DNA from: Sphaerochaeta sp.
Lineage (GTDB): Bacteria; Spirochaetota; Spirochaetia; Sphaerochaetales; Sphaerochaetaceae
Length of the DNA: 64,000 nucleotides
Direction: 5' to 3'
NCBI GenBank assembly: GCA_022482495.1
Contig: JAKVPA010000005.1
Location: 62,001-126,000 of the forward strand
In this document: positions 52,075 through 61,864 of the stretch, piece after piece
Layout: every line of letters begins with the position of its first letter
How positions within the stretch are numbered: position 1 is the stretch's first letter
Translations under genes and position numbers: made by a program
The notes under the pieces: model-generated
Database searches by the model: none
Told to the model about the DNA's origin: nothing
What the model saw: the letters and a program-made list of their open reading frames with translations, nothing else

Positions 52075-53301
52075 ATGAACATCGAAACCATGGGAAAACG
52101 CATTCGGCTCGGAATCGTTGTACTGCTCCTATTCTCCCTGGTGGCGCTCTCCGCCCAACCGATGACGGAACAGCAGACCACAAAAGACCAGGAATATCTT
52201 TCCGTGTACTTTGGCATCCAGCCGCTTTCCACTCCGGTGAGTGACCAGGAGCTGGCATCGGCGCTTTCCGCCATTACCGGTTCGTCGTACTCCGGCACTC
52301 CATCCCAGATGATCGTCCAGGCTGGGGGATATGAGGAACTGGCGCTGACCTATTCGGAAGGCAAGGCACAGAACCGGCTTTCTTTGGTCGGGGTGGCGGG
52401 GAGCGACCCCGACCTGGCGGCGGCAGTGGATTCCGGTCTTGCCGATCCCGCATCGGCCAAGGAACTTGCCTCCGGCGGGGCTTTGAGCGCGCCGACGGCG
52501 ACCCGCTTGTTGATGAACGTCGCCTCTTCCATCGGCAAGGGCCGGAACATCCTGGGCTTCAGCGATGATCCGGACATCGGGGCCAAACTGGCCAATGCCT
52601 TTGCCAAAGTGACGTTGTACCAGAACGACGAGCTGGATGCCATTGGCGCCAAGCTGGTGGAGAGCAAGGCGTCCACCGGCTACGGCTTGAAGCGGGAGGC
52701 GGATGACGCCCGCTTCCTTCCCAGCCTGACGCTCCGCTACGGCCATGACGACGCCACCCACGCCCGCCAGTTGATCGCCCTGTTGCACAGCGAAGGCATC
52801 CGCGCTGCCATCCAGATCGAACCAAAGACTTCCATCTACCAGTACCTGCTGGAGTGGGGGCCGTACACCAATACACCGACCTACCGGGTGGAGCAGTACA
52901 GCGACGACCTGTACTTGGTCCATGCCATCGAGTACGATATGGAAATGGAGTTCGCCACCAAAGCGGACCTGCTTCGGTTCAACGCCATCATGGAGCAGTA
53001 CGCCAAGAAGAACGACGAGAACCAGAAGGATGGCAGCACGGTGCGTTTGATCAGCGGCGCATGGTGGCAGCCGCTGTACAGCGCGTCGTTCCAGCCGGAT
53101 GCGGGAAATTACACGATGATCTCCGACAACATCCTGTATTCGGCCGACGGTGCCTATTCCATCCATCCGTTCACCCTGCCTGAGGACAAGGATGCCCTGC
53201 AGGCCAAGGAACGGGAGTTGTCCGGACGGGAGCCGGTCTCCGAAGTCCGGTACGTGAACAACGCATTCTACCGGTACCTTACCGGGTCTGACCACCAGTA
53301 A
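52075..53301 (+). CDS. Secreted protein of unknown function
   Basis: 408 aa with a Sec signal peptide (IRLGIVVLLLFSLVALSA/QPM). The mature part is rich in Ala/Ser/Asp with alternating helices: QELASALSAITGSSYSG, TRLLMNVASSIGKGRN, RYGHDDATHARQLIALLHSEG. No catalytic signature is recognised. A conserved-looking middle is YLLEWGPYTNTPTYRVEQYSDDLYLVHAIEYDMEMEF. It lies 24 bp upstream of the BMP binding-protein gene and may be co-transcribed with it, but the function is not apparent. Confidence 0.65.
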   Translation: MNIETMGKRIRLGIVVLLLFSLVALSAQPMTEQQTTKDQEYLSVYFGIQPLSTPVSDQELASALSAITGSSYSGTPSQMIVQAGGYEELALTYSEGKAQNRLSLVGVAGSDPDLAAAVDSGLADPASAKELASGGALSAPTATRLLMNVASSIGKGRNILGFSDDPDIGAKLANAFAKVTLYQNDELDAIGAKLVESKASTGYGLKREADDARFLPSLTLRYGHDDATHARQLIALLHSEGIRAAIQIEPKTSIYQYLLEWGPYTNTPTYRVEQYSDDLYLVHAIEYDMEMEFATKADLLRFNAIMEQYAKKNDENQKDGSTVRLISGAWWQPLYSASFQPDAGNYTMISDNILYSADGAYSIHPFTLPEDKDALQAKERELSGREPVSEVRYVNNAFYRYLTGSDHQ

Positions 53302-53325
53302 GGGCCGATGATGAGGAGAGAGGAT

Positions 53326-54456
53326 ATGAAGAAAACTCTGTGGGTTTTGATGGCTGTTGCCATGTTCGGTGGCGTCCTGTTCGCCGCCGGCACCAAGGAA
53401 GCTGCGCCGGCTGCCGCTGACGCGCTGAAGATCGCCATCGTGACGAGTCCGTCCGGTGTGGACGATGGTTCGTTCAACGAGGACAACTACAACGGCATTC
53501 TTGCGTTCATCAAGAATCATCCCGCCGCGACGGTGACCGCCGTCCGCGAGCCGACCGGTGACAGCGCCGCGGCCGTCAAGGCTGCCAGCGACATCGTCGC
53601 CGACTACGACGTCGAAGTATGCACCGGCTTCCAATTCGCCGGCATCGGCACGCTGGCCCAGGAGAACCCCTCCACCAAGTTCATCTTGGTTGATTCGTTC
53701 CCCTCTGACGCCTCCGGCAAGGAAGTGGCGCTGGACAACGTGTACGCCATGCAGTTCGCCGAGCAGGAGTCTGGTTTCTTCGCTGGCATGGCCGCCGCGC
53801 TTGAGACGAAGACCGGCAAGGTCGCCGTGGTCAACGGCATCGCCTATCCGTCCAACGTCAACTACCAGTACGGGTTCATGAGTGGTGTGAAGTACGTCAA
53901 CATCACCGAAGGGAAGAACGTGGTGTGCGTCGAGCTGGCGTCCCAGGCGGGCACCGACGTGACCGGCAAGAATGTCGGTGGCAACTATATTGGTTCGTTC
54001 GCTGATGAGTCCACCGGAAAGATCGTCGGCCAGAAGTTGATCAACGAAGGCTGTGACATCATCTTCGTCGCCGCCGGCGGTTCGGGCAACGGTGTGTTCA
54101 CCGCGGCCAAGGAATCCAACGGCAAGGCGATGATCATCGGATGCGACGTTGACCAGTGGAAGGATGGCGCCAACGGGGACAAGAACATCATTCTTACCTC
54201 CGTGCTGAAGAACATGGCCATCAACGTGGAGCGGCAGCTGGAGAACATCGCCGCCGGTACGTTCAAGGGCCAGAACATCGTCCTGAAGGCCGACACGGAC
54301 TCCACCGGGTTCGTCAAGACGGAAGGGCATCACCAGATGAGCGCCGATACGGTTGCCAAGCTGGATGCGGCCTACGTGGCCGTCAAGGCGGGAAAGATCG
54401 TTCCCGCGGCGAACTTCAACGGCATCACGCCGGAGACGTTCACCGTTTCCAAATAA
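53326..54456 (+). CDS. BMP/PnrA-family nucleoside-binding protein
   Basis: 376 aa. The signal peptide ends GGVLFA/AGTKEAAP. Mature motifs: KIAIVTSPSGVDDGSFNEDNYNG, ADYDVEVCTGFQFAGIGTLA, QFAEQESGFFAGMAAAL, IIFVAAGGSGNGVFTAAKE and IGCDVDQWKDGANGDKNIILTS, as in PnrA/TmpC-type purine-nucleoside receptors of Treponema and Borrelia. ATG 53326 has GAGGAGAGAGG upstream. It is the first gene of a classic BMP importer (ATPase and two permeases downstream). There is no lipobox Cys here, unlike TmpC. Confidence 0.9.
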   Translation: MKKTLWVLMAVAMFGGVLFAAGTKEAAPAAADALKIAIVTSPSGVDDGSFNEDNYNGILAFIKNHPAATVTAVREPTGDSAAAVKAASDIVADYDVEVCTGFQFAGIGTLAQENPSTKFILVDSFPSDASGKEVALDNVYAMQFAEQESGFFAGMAAALETKTGKVAVVNGIAYPSNVNYQYGFMSGVKYVNITEGKNVVCVELASQAGTDVTGKNVGGNYIGSFADESTGKIVGQKLINEGCDIIFVAAGGSGNGVFTAAKESNGKAMIIGCDVDQWKDGANGDKNIILTSVLKNMAINVERQLENIAAGTFKGQNIVLKADTDSTGFVKTEGHHQMSADTVAKLDAAYVAVKAGKIVPAANFNGITPETFTVSK

Positions 54457-54464
54457 CCAACTCC

Positions 54465-54493
54465 GCGCATCCACTCCACCGGGGTGGATGCGC
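54465..54493 (+). terminator. Hairpin after the BMP binding-protein gene
   Basis: GCGCATCCAC (54465-54474) pairs perfectly with GTGGATGCGC (54484-54493), followed by CATTGTTTT. It lies between the binding protein and the ATPase gene, so partial termination is likely. Confidence 0.7.
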
Positions 54494-54515
54494 CATTGTT
54501 TTGATGAGGACAGGC

Positions 54516-56069
54516 ATGCCGGAATCGAGTGAGGCGATCGTTCGCCTTGAGCACATCACCAAGCGTTTTCCCAAGATCGTCGCCAATGACGACATCTCGC
54601 TTTCCATCCGCAAAGGCGAGATTTTCGCCTTGCTGGGGGAGAACGGGGCGGGAAAATCCACCTTGATGAGCGTGCTGTTCGGGCTGTACGAGCCGGACGA
54701 GGGGCAAATCTTCATCCGGGGAAACGAGGAGCGGATCCATTCCCCGGCGGAAGCGTCGGCGCTGAACATCGGCATGGTGCACCAGCACTTCAAGCTGGTC
54801 CTCAACCAAAGCGTGACGGAGAACATCATTTTGGGGAAGGAGCCGGTGAAGCGACGCTTCGGCCTGTTCTCCCCGATCGACATGAAGGGTGCCCGGGAGG
54901 ACGTACGCCGTCTGTCCGAGCGGTACGGCCTTGATGTGGATCCTGATGCCATCATTTCCGATCTTCCCGTCTCCGCCCGGCAACGGGTGGAGATCCTGAA
55001 GATGCTGTACCGGGACGCCGAGATTTTGATCTTCGATGAACCGACCGCCGTGCTGACGCCCCAGGAGATTGAATCGCTCCTTGGGGTGATCCGTTCGCTC
55101 CGGGAACGGGGGAAAGACGATCATTCTGATCACCCACAAGCTGGATGAGGTCAAGCAGGTCGCCGATCGGTGCGGCATCCTCTGCCGGGGAAAACTGGCC
55201 GGGGTGTACGATGTGGCGAACATCACCACCAAGGAAATGGCGTCCCTGATGGTCGGGTACGACTTTGAGACGACGTTGGTCAAGGACAGTCGCCCGATGG
55301 GCGCCGAGTCCCTGTCGGTGGAGCATCTGTCCTACGTGGATGATGATGGCGTGAAGCGGGTGGATGATGTCTCCTTCACCGTCCGTGAAGGGGAGATCCT
55401 CGCCGTGGCGGGGGTTGCCGGCAACGGCCAGGTGGAAGTGGCCGACATGGTGGCCGGTCTGCTTTCCCCCGACGTCCGGGGCCATCCGGTTCAAGGGGCA
55501 GGACATCACGGATCTCGGCATCCGCGATCGGATCGAACGGGGGATCTCCTACATTCCCGAGGACCGGCAGGAGGTGGGGTTGCTGCTTGATTTCGACCTG
55601 GGAACCAACCTGTCGTTGAAGCGGTACTACCAGAGTCCGTACTGCACCCATGGCGTCCTCCACCGGGAAGCGTTCGTCAAAACCGGGGATGCGTTGATCT
55701 CCCAGTACGACATCCGTTCCAGCCAAGGGTGCGCCACCCGGGTGCGGTCGATGAGCGGCGGCAACCAGCAGAAGGCCATCGTCGCCCGGGAGATCAGCAT
55801 GGGACAGTTCCCTGATGATCTTCGTCCAGCCGACCCGGGGGCTGGACATCGGCGCCATCAAGACGATCCATGAGCGGATCGTTGCCCAGCGGGACGAAGG
55901 AAAGGCCGTCCTGCTTGTTTCGTTGGAGTTGGATGAGATCATGGAACTGGCGGACACCATCGCCGTAATGTATAACGGAAGGATCCAGACGGTGCAGAGC
56001 GCTTCCGGGCTGAGCGCCAACCAGGTGGGCGAGTATATGATGGGGGTGCATCATGAAGCGCAGAAGTGA
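54516..56069 (+). CDS. BMP-type importer ATPase (double NBD), frameshifted
   Basis: Reconstructed ~515 aa. NBD1 has GENGAGKSTLMSVLFG, MVHQHFKLVL and LIFDEPTAVLTPQEIE. The frame shifts at about 55118 (expected ITHKLDEVKQ follows), again at about 55482 (DVGAIRFKGQD expected), and a third time at about 55812 before MIFVQPTRGLDIGAIKTI. NBD2 has AGVAGNGQVEVADMV and MSGGNQQKAIVAREI. All family motifs survive in the three frames, which points to consensus errors. The intact product would energise the two permeases. GAGG lies upstream of ATG 54516. Confidence 0.8.
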
Positions 56070-57216
56070 TGGCCCCAAGCGGGTGATGGTCGCCCTGCTG
56101 GGGACGGGAAAACGGCAGAATATCCAAACGGCGCTGTTCTGCATCGTCCTTTCCCTGCTTGCCGGTTCGGTGTTGCTGCTCCTGTTGGGCAAGAACCCGC
56201 TTCTGGCCTACAAGAGCATTCTGCAGGGTGCGGGGTTCTTCCCCAAGGCGCGGTACGCCGGACACCGCAGCATGCTGACCGATTTCATGAGCCTGTTGAA
56301 CTACACCACGCCGATGGTCTTCGCCTCCCTGTCGGTGGCCGTCGCCCTGCGCTGCGGCCTGTTCAACATCTGTGTCTCCGGCATGATGGTTGCCAGTGGG
56401 TTCGTCGCTTCGGTGCTCCTGGGCTATTCGTCGTTCAGTCCTGCCGTTGCCCGGCCGCTGGTCGTCCTGGTGGGGCTTCTGGTCGGTGGGGGCATCGGCG
56501 CGGTGATCGGCTGGCTGAAGTACCGGTACAACACCAACGAGGTGGTGGTGGCCATCATGTGCAACTACATCATCAGCTACGTGGTCAGTTTCTTCATCCA
56601 GACGCGGTACATCGATCCGACGACGCGGCAGTCGCTGAAGATCGGGCAGAACGCCCGCCTGACGCTGTTTGACCAGGTGGTGGGGGACCTGAAGATGGAA
56701 ATCCCGTTGGTGCTTCCCCTTGCCATCGTCTGCGTGCTGCTCCTGTCGTTCCTGTTCTCCCGGGCCCGGCTGGGCTTTGAGCTGAAGGCGGTGGGGATGA
56801 ACCGCAAGGCGTCCCGGTACGCCGGTATCGCCGTCGGGAAGACGATGGTGACCAGCATGGTGATCAGCGGGGCGCTGGCCGGACTGGCCGGCGTGTCGTA
56901 CTACCTGGGGTGCTTCGCCTCCATCCAGCCCAAGGTGCTTCCGTCGCTGGGCTTCGACGCCATCGCCGTGGCGCTTCTGGGCAATTCCAATCCTTGGGGG
57001 TGTTTCTTCGCGTCCCTGTTGGTGATGACCATCTCCAACGGAACGACGTACATGGCCTCAACCCTTGGGGTGCTCCGGGAGATCGCGTCGTTGATCACCG
57101 GCATCCTGCTTCTGTTCAGCGCCTGCGGCGCGTACCTGAAAGGCTTGGCTGACCGGTATGCCGAGGAGTTGGAGGAACAGCGGATTCTGGCGGTGAAGGA
57201 AGGAGGGCAACAATGA
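56053..57216 (+). CDS. BMP-type importer permease, first subunit
   Basis: 387 aa integral membrane protein (YufP/BmpC-type). Segments include IQTALFCIVLSLLAGSVLLLLLG and the conserved FNICVSGMMVASGFVASVLLG. The coupling region RLGFELKAVGMNRKASRYAGIAV is the BPD_transp_2 family hallmark. Start overlaps the ATPase end by 17 bp, and its end overlaps the next permease by 4 bp. It imports a purine nucleoside by family analogy. Confidence 0.88.
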   Translation: MKRRSDGPKRVMVALLGTGKRQNIQTALFCIVLSLLAGSVLLLLLGKNPLLAYKSILQGAGFFPKARYAGHRSMLTDFMSLLNYTTPMVFASLSVAVALRCGLFNICVSGMMVASGFVASVLLGYSSFSPAVARPLVVLVGLLVGGGIGAVIGWLKYRYNTNEVVVAIMCNYIISYVVSFFIQTRYIDPTTRQSLKIGQNARLTLFDQVVGDLKMEIPLVLPLAIVCVLLLSFLFSRARLGFELKAVGMNRKASRYAGIAVGKTMVTSMVISGALAGLAGVSYYLGCFASIQPKVLPSLGFDAIAVALLGNSNPWGCFFASLLVMTISNGTTYMASTLGVLREIASLITGILLLFSACGAYLKGLADRYAEELEEQRILAVKEGGQQ

Positions 57217-58166
57217 ACAGCATCATCATCGATGGCATGGCGTTCTCGCTGCCGCTGTTCATCATCGCCATCGGCGGCATCTACAGCGAAGGGTCGGGCA
57301 TCACCAACCTGGCGCTGGAAGGCTTTCTTGGCTTTGGCGCGTTCTGCGGGGGGCTTGCCGTCGCGCTCTTCGGCGGCTCGATGCCCCAGGGGACTTCGAT
57401 GTACCTTGCCTTCGCCATGGCGGCGCTGGGCGGAATGGTGTTCGCCATGCTGCACGCCCTCCTGTGCATCCACTTCAAGGCTGACCAGGTGATCAGCGGG
57501 GTGGTGATGAACGTGCTTTCCGCCGCCCTTACGGCGTTTTTGGCCAACCAGATCAACGCGTCAGTGTTTGGCAAGGCGTCCAACAAGTTCATGCTGGAAG
57601 TCTCCCCGCGGTTCACCGTCCCCGGCCTGTCCCGCATTCCCGTTCTGGGGGGATTCTTCACCTCGGTGTACCCGTTCGAGGTGTTGATCATTCTGGTGGC
57701 CCTGGTGATGAGTTACGTGCTGTACCGTACCCCGGTGGGGATGCGCATCCGCTCCTCGGGAGACAACCCCCAGGCGGTGGATGCCGCCGGCGGCAACGTG
57801 GCAAGGATCCGCTTCGGCGCGGTGATGACCAGCGGCGCGCTTGCCGGACTGGGGGGCATGTGCTTCGCCTATTCCATCTCCACCAACTTCTCCCCGTCCA
57901 TCTATGCCGGCTTCGGCTACCTGTCCATCGCCGCCATGATCTTCGGCAACTGGCGGATTCTGCCGACGTTCTTCGCCTGCATCCTGTTCGGCTTCGCCCG
58001 AAGCGGCGGCTACTACCTGGTGACCAAGCTGGAACTGCCCAGCAGTTACAGCGATCTGGTGCTGACGCTCCCGTACGTGACGACGTTGGTCCTGTTGATC
58101 TTCTTCTCCCGTTCCAACCGGGCGCCCCGCGCGCTGGGTGAAATCTACGACAAGGGAAAGCGCTGA
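57213..58166 (+). CDS. BMP-type importer permease, second subunit
   Basis: 317 aa membrane protein (YufQ/BmpD-type). It begins GMAFSLPLFIIAIGGIYSEGSGITNLALEGFLG, the typical N-terminal signature, and has the coupling loop RTPVGMRIRSSGDNPQAVDAAGGNVAR. About eight to ten membrane segments. It closes the importer operon; the BusR-like promoter follows directly after it. Confidence 0.88.
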   Translation: MNSIIIDGMAFSLPLFIIAIGGIYSEGSGITNLALEGFLGFGAFCGGLAVALFGGSMPQGTSMYLAFAMAALGGMVFAMLHALLCIHFKADQVISGVVMNVLSAALTAFLANQINASVFGKASNKFMLEVSPRFTVPGLSRIPVLGGFFTSVYPFEVLIILVALVMSYVLYRTPVGMRIRSSGDNPQAVDAAGGNVARIRFGAVMTSGALAGLGGMCFAYSISTNFSPSIYAGFGYLSIAAMIFGNWRILPTFFACILFGFARSGGYYLVTKLELPSSYSDLVLTLPYVTTLVLLIFFSRSNRAPRALGEIYDKGKR

Positions 58167-58175
58167 TCCGTTGGG

Positions 58176-58216
58176 TTGACAAAATCGACAACTTTGTTTT
58201 ATAACAGAGATTGTCA
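58176..58216 (+). promoter_or_regulatory. busR-type promoter with inverted repeat
   Basis: TTGACA (58176-58181), 18 bp, TATAAC (58200-58205). TGACAA (58177-58182) and TTGTCA (58211-58216) form a perfect 6 bp inverted pair spaced 28 bp apart, spanning the promoter: a candidate autoregulatory operator. Confidence 0.5.
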
Positions 58217-58232
58217 GTTAAGGGGATGCGTG

Positions 58233-58856
58233 ATGACGTATCAGGAAAAGCCTTCCGTATTTGACCGGATCGCCTGTGACGTGGCGACGAAGATTGCCTT
58301 GGGCGAGGTTGGGGAAGGGGTTCGGTTCTCCGGAAGATCCCTGATGGGGAGCCAGTACAATGTCTCTTCGGAGACGATCCGCAGGGCGATGAAGATTCTC
58401 TCCGATGAGGGGATCATCGCCGTCAGGGGCGGCAGTGGCGCTGTCGTCGTCTCCCGTGAGAAAGCCGTCTCGTTCGTGGGACGGTGCCGGCAGGGTACGG
58501 ATCTCATCGCGTTGAAATCCCAACTGGAAAAGCTCGTGTCCCAACGAGACGAGCTGAATGTGAAGATCAACAAGGTGACGGCCGAGATCATTGACCTGGA
58601 GGAACGGTTCCAGTCCAGTGACCGGTTCCGTCCGGTTGAGTTCACCGTGAAGGCGGCCAGTCCCGCGGACGGAAGATCCATCGGGGATCTTGCGTTCCGC
58701 CAGAAGACCGGGGCGACCGTCATTGCCGTCCGGCATGGGGAAGACGTTACGCTCTCCCCGGGGCCGGACTGCGTCCTGAACGCGGGAGACAAGCTCGTAA
58801 TCGTCTGCAATGTGGAGGATATCGGCAAGATTCTGCCGCTGCTCGGGACCGCCTAG
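58233..58856 (+). CDS. busR: BusR-like GntR-wHTH / RCK_C regulator of osmolyte uptake
   Basis: 207 aa. Residues ~5-70: winged helix (VFDRIACDVATKIALGEVGEG, NVSSETIRRAMKILSDEGIIAVRGG). Residues ~90-135: coiled coil (LKSQLEKLVSQRDELNVKI...). Residues ~140-205: RCK_C/TrkA_C domain (TGATVIAVRHGEDVTLSPG, LNAGDKLVIVCNVEDIGKI). This order is that of BusR, a c-di-AMP-activated repressor of a glycine-betaine importer in Gram-positive bacteria. The importer genes follow directly, supporting the same role. ATG at 58233, with AAGGGG upstream. Confidence 0.8.
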   Translation: MTYQEKPSVFDRIACDVATKIALGEVGEGVRFSGRSLMGSQYNVSSETIRRAMKILSDEGIIAVRGGSGAVVVSREKAVSFVGRCRQGTDLIALKSQLEKLVSQRDELNVKINKVTAEIIDLEERFQSSDRFRPVEFTVKAASPADGRSIGDLAFRQKTGATVIAVRHGEDVTLSPGPDCVLNAGDKLVIVCNVEDIGKILPLLGTA

Positions 58857-58865
58857 GAGCGGAGT

Positions 58866-60669
58866 ATGCGAAAACGAATCATCTGGTTGGTCATGCTGAT
58901 CGCACTGGCCGGGAGAGGCTTTGCGTCGGAAGCGATCACATTCGCCGATGTCGGCTGGGATTCCATCAAGCTGAACAATGCGTTGGCCTGGCTTCATCGC
59001 CAAAAACGTCTATGGGTATGACTGGACGGAAGTCCCAGGTTCCACCCCGATCATCCACGAGGCGTTGATGACCGGAGACGTCGACGTGGTGATGGAGGAG
59101 TGGACGGACAACATCCCCACCTACAACGCCGATCGCGATGCGGGGAAGTTCGTCGAACTGGGGATCAACTTCAACGACAACTACCAAGGGTTCTACATTC
59201 CCAGATACGTGGCGGATGCCAACCCCGGACTGAAGACTGTCCGGGATCTGAAGGACTACGCCTTTCTGTTCACCGATCCGGAAGATCCCTCCAAGGGTAG
59301 GATTTTCGGGGGAATTCCCGGATGGGCCATCACGGAGATCATGGAAAAGAAGGTCACGGTGTACGGGCTGGACGGGTCGTACAACTACGTGGTGCCGGGC
59401 AGCAACGCGGCGCTGGATGCCGCCCTGGTCTCCGCTTACGACCGGAAAGAGCCGGTGGTCAGCTACTACTGGGAGCCGACCTGGCTGCTGGGCTCGTACG
59501 ATTTCGTGCTGCTGCAGGATGACCCGTACGATGCGGAGCGTTTCCCCGATGGGTTTGGGGCCGCCCCGTCGGTGACGGTGACCATCGCGGTGAGCAACGC
59601 GTTCGCCAAGACCCATCCCGACCTGTGCGCGTTCCTGTCCCGGTATCATCTCTCTTCTCCGTTGATCAGCGAGGCGCTGGCCTACATGAAGGATACCGGA
59701 GCGGACCATGCGTCGACGGCCAGATGGTTGCTGGGAGAGCATCCCGAACTGCTCTCGTCGTGGCTGGACGGCGATGACCTCGCCAAAGCGAAAGCCGCGT
59801 TGGAAGGGGATGCGGTGGCGGAAAAGAAAGGGTGGCTGGACTTCCCGGTGACGCTGCCGCTGAACACGGCAAAGGTGGACCAATCGGTGCGTGCCTCGGC
59901 TTCCCAGTCCTCCGCAGGAGGCGGACAGAAGTTCCTCTCCGGTTTGGTCGGCTTCTTCTCCTGGATCCTCTCCCATCTTCCCTGGTTTGTCATCATTCTT
60001 GGTGTGGGCGTGCTGGGATGGCGAAGCCAGAAGAGCGTCGTCAAAGGGGTGGTGTACGCGCTCCTTGTCTCGGTGATCGGGCTGTTGGGGTTGTGGAGTG
60101 AGATGCTCACCACATTGTCCATCGTCCTTGCCAGCGTCCTGTTGGCGTTGGTGCTGGGGCTTCCCATCGGAGTGCTGGTCTCCTTTTCCAAACGGGCCGA
60201 GCGGATCGTCCGGCCGATTCTGGACGCCATGCAGACGATGCCGGCCTTCGTCTATTTGATCCCGGCGTTGCTGTTCTTCGGTATGGGCGGCCCGGCCGCC
60301 GTGATCGCCACGGTGATCTACGCCATTGTCCCGGTGATCCGCCTGACCTGCTTCGGCATCCAGAGCGTCGATCCCGAGGTGGTGGAGGCGGCGGTCGCCT
60401 TCGGTTCCACCCGATGGCAGACGCTGTGGAAGGTGCAGATCCCTCAGGCGCTTCCCACCATCATGACCGGCGTCAACCAGACGTTGATGATGGCCATGGC
60501 GATGGTGGTCACCTGCTCGATGATCGGGGCGCGGGGTCTGGGCATGGAAGTGCTCAACGCGGTGAACCGCATTGAGATCGGACGAGGCCTGGTGGCCGGT
60601 TCCTGCGTGGTCATCATGGCCATCGTGATGGACCGCATCACCCAGGGCAGGAAAGGAGAAGGCAAATGA
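58866..60669 (+). CDS. Fused betaine-type binding protein and permease (SBP N-terminal), frameshifted
   Basis: Reconstructed ~600 aa. A signal peptide ([16 protein letters not shown]) is followed by an OpuAC-type binding domain (residues ~20-300: [50 protein letters not shown] with aromatic cage residues), then after a Ser/Gly linker a ProW-like permease (residues ~350-595: [55 protein letters not shown] coupling loop). One extra T near 58988 breaks the frame. The domain order is receptor first, permease second, opposite to BusB/OpuABC. It overlaps the ATPase gene by 4 bp. Confidence 0.78.
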
Positions 60670-61837
60670 GCTCCATCATTGAGATCAAGAACATCACCAA
60701 ACTGTACGGTGGGGAAAAGGAAAAGGCAGCCCGTTTGCTTGCCCAAGGCGCGGACAAGGAGACGGTGCGCAAGAAGACCGGCGTGACGGCGGCCTTGTGG
60801 GACGTCAACCTGTCCATCCCCCAGGGGAAGGTGTTCGTCATCATCGGGCTGTCCGGCTCGGGCAAATCGACGCTGGTGCGGATGATCAACCGGTTGATCG
60901 AACCGACCAGCGGAACCATCCTGTTCCAGGGAACGATATCGGGGAACTGGATGGCAGGGGACTGAGGGAACTCAGGCGGAGCAAGGTCTCCATGGTGTTC
61001 CAGTCGTTCGGCCTGATGGACAACCGGGATGTGCTGGGCAATGTCGCCTACGGTTTGGAAGTGAACGGGGTGGACAAGGCGGAACGGGAGAAGCGGGCGA
61101 TGAAGATCCTCTCCATGGTCGGGTTGGAAGGGTGGGAACACCAGAAGTGCGCCTCCCTCTCCGGAGGAATGCGGCAACGGGTCGGCATCGCCCGGGCCCT
61201 TGCCACCGACTGTCCGGTGCTGTTGATGGACGAGCCGTTCTCCGCGCTGGATCCTCTGGTGCGCCAGGACATGCAGTTCGAGCTCCTGCGCATCCAGCAC
61301 AAGCTGAAGAAGACGGTGGTGTTCATCACCCACGACATGGACGAGGCGTTCAAGCTGGGCGACCGGATCGCCATCATGAAGGATGGCCGGGTCATCCAGG
61401 TTGCCACGCCGGAAGAGATGAGCCTGCATCCCGCCGACGACTACGTGAAGGCGTTCATCAGCAACGCCGACAAGACCAAGGTGCTGGCCGTCAGTTCCAT
61501 CATGATCACGCCAAGCGTGCTGGTGCGCTCTTCGGACAGCATCCGCCATTCCATCCGGGTGATGACCCAGCATGGGCTCTCCTCCGCCTACGTGGTGGAC
61601 GAGGATCTCAAGCTGCAGGGGATCATCGGCATCACCGAAGCGGTGCAGGGATATCGGGAAGGAAAAGAGGTGACGGACGTGGTCCGCACCGACGTGCCGA
61701 CGGTCCGCAGTGCCGATCTTGTCTCCGCCATCATGCCGCTTGCCGCGGAAAGCCCGTTTCCGTTGGCCGTGCTGGATGACGAAGGGGTGCTGGCTGGCAT
61801 CGTCACCAAGGCGAGCGTGTTGTCCGCATTGATGTAA
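60666..61837 (+). CDS. Betaine-type importer ATPase with CBS domains, frameshifted
   Basis: Reconstructed ~390 aa, OpuAA/ProV/BusA type. The first frame gives Walker [20 protein letters not shown] and stops at 60965; one missing A near 60931 explains it. The second frame resumes [19 protein letters not shown], signature [31 protein letters not shown], and [14 protein letters not shown], then a CBS pair (residues ~275-390: [34 protein letters not shown]) that could sense ionic strength. It is the energising partner of the fused receptor-permease. Frame loss is probably an error. Confidence 0.82.
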
Positions 61838-61857
61838 CCCGTTTGATTGCGTATCAT
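61829..61857 (+). promoter_or_regulatory. Leaderless-type promoter of the GDSL hydrolase gene
   Basis: TTGATG (61829-61834), 17 bp, TATCAT (61852-61857), seven bases to ATG 61865. Overlaps the end of the ATPase gene. Confidence 0.45.
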
Positions 61858-61864
61858 GGGATGC

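Noticed and set aside
60666-60965. Programmed frameshifting in the betaine-importer ATPase
   Set aside because: No slippery heptamer or following pseudoknot was seen; the break is one missing A in a short run, and similar breaks occur in other genes nearby.
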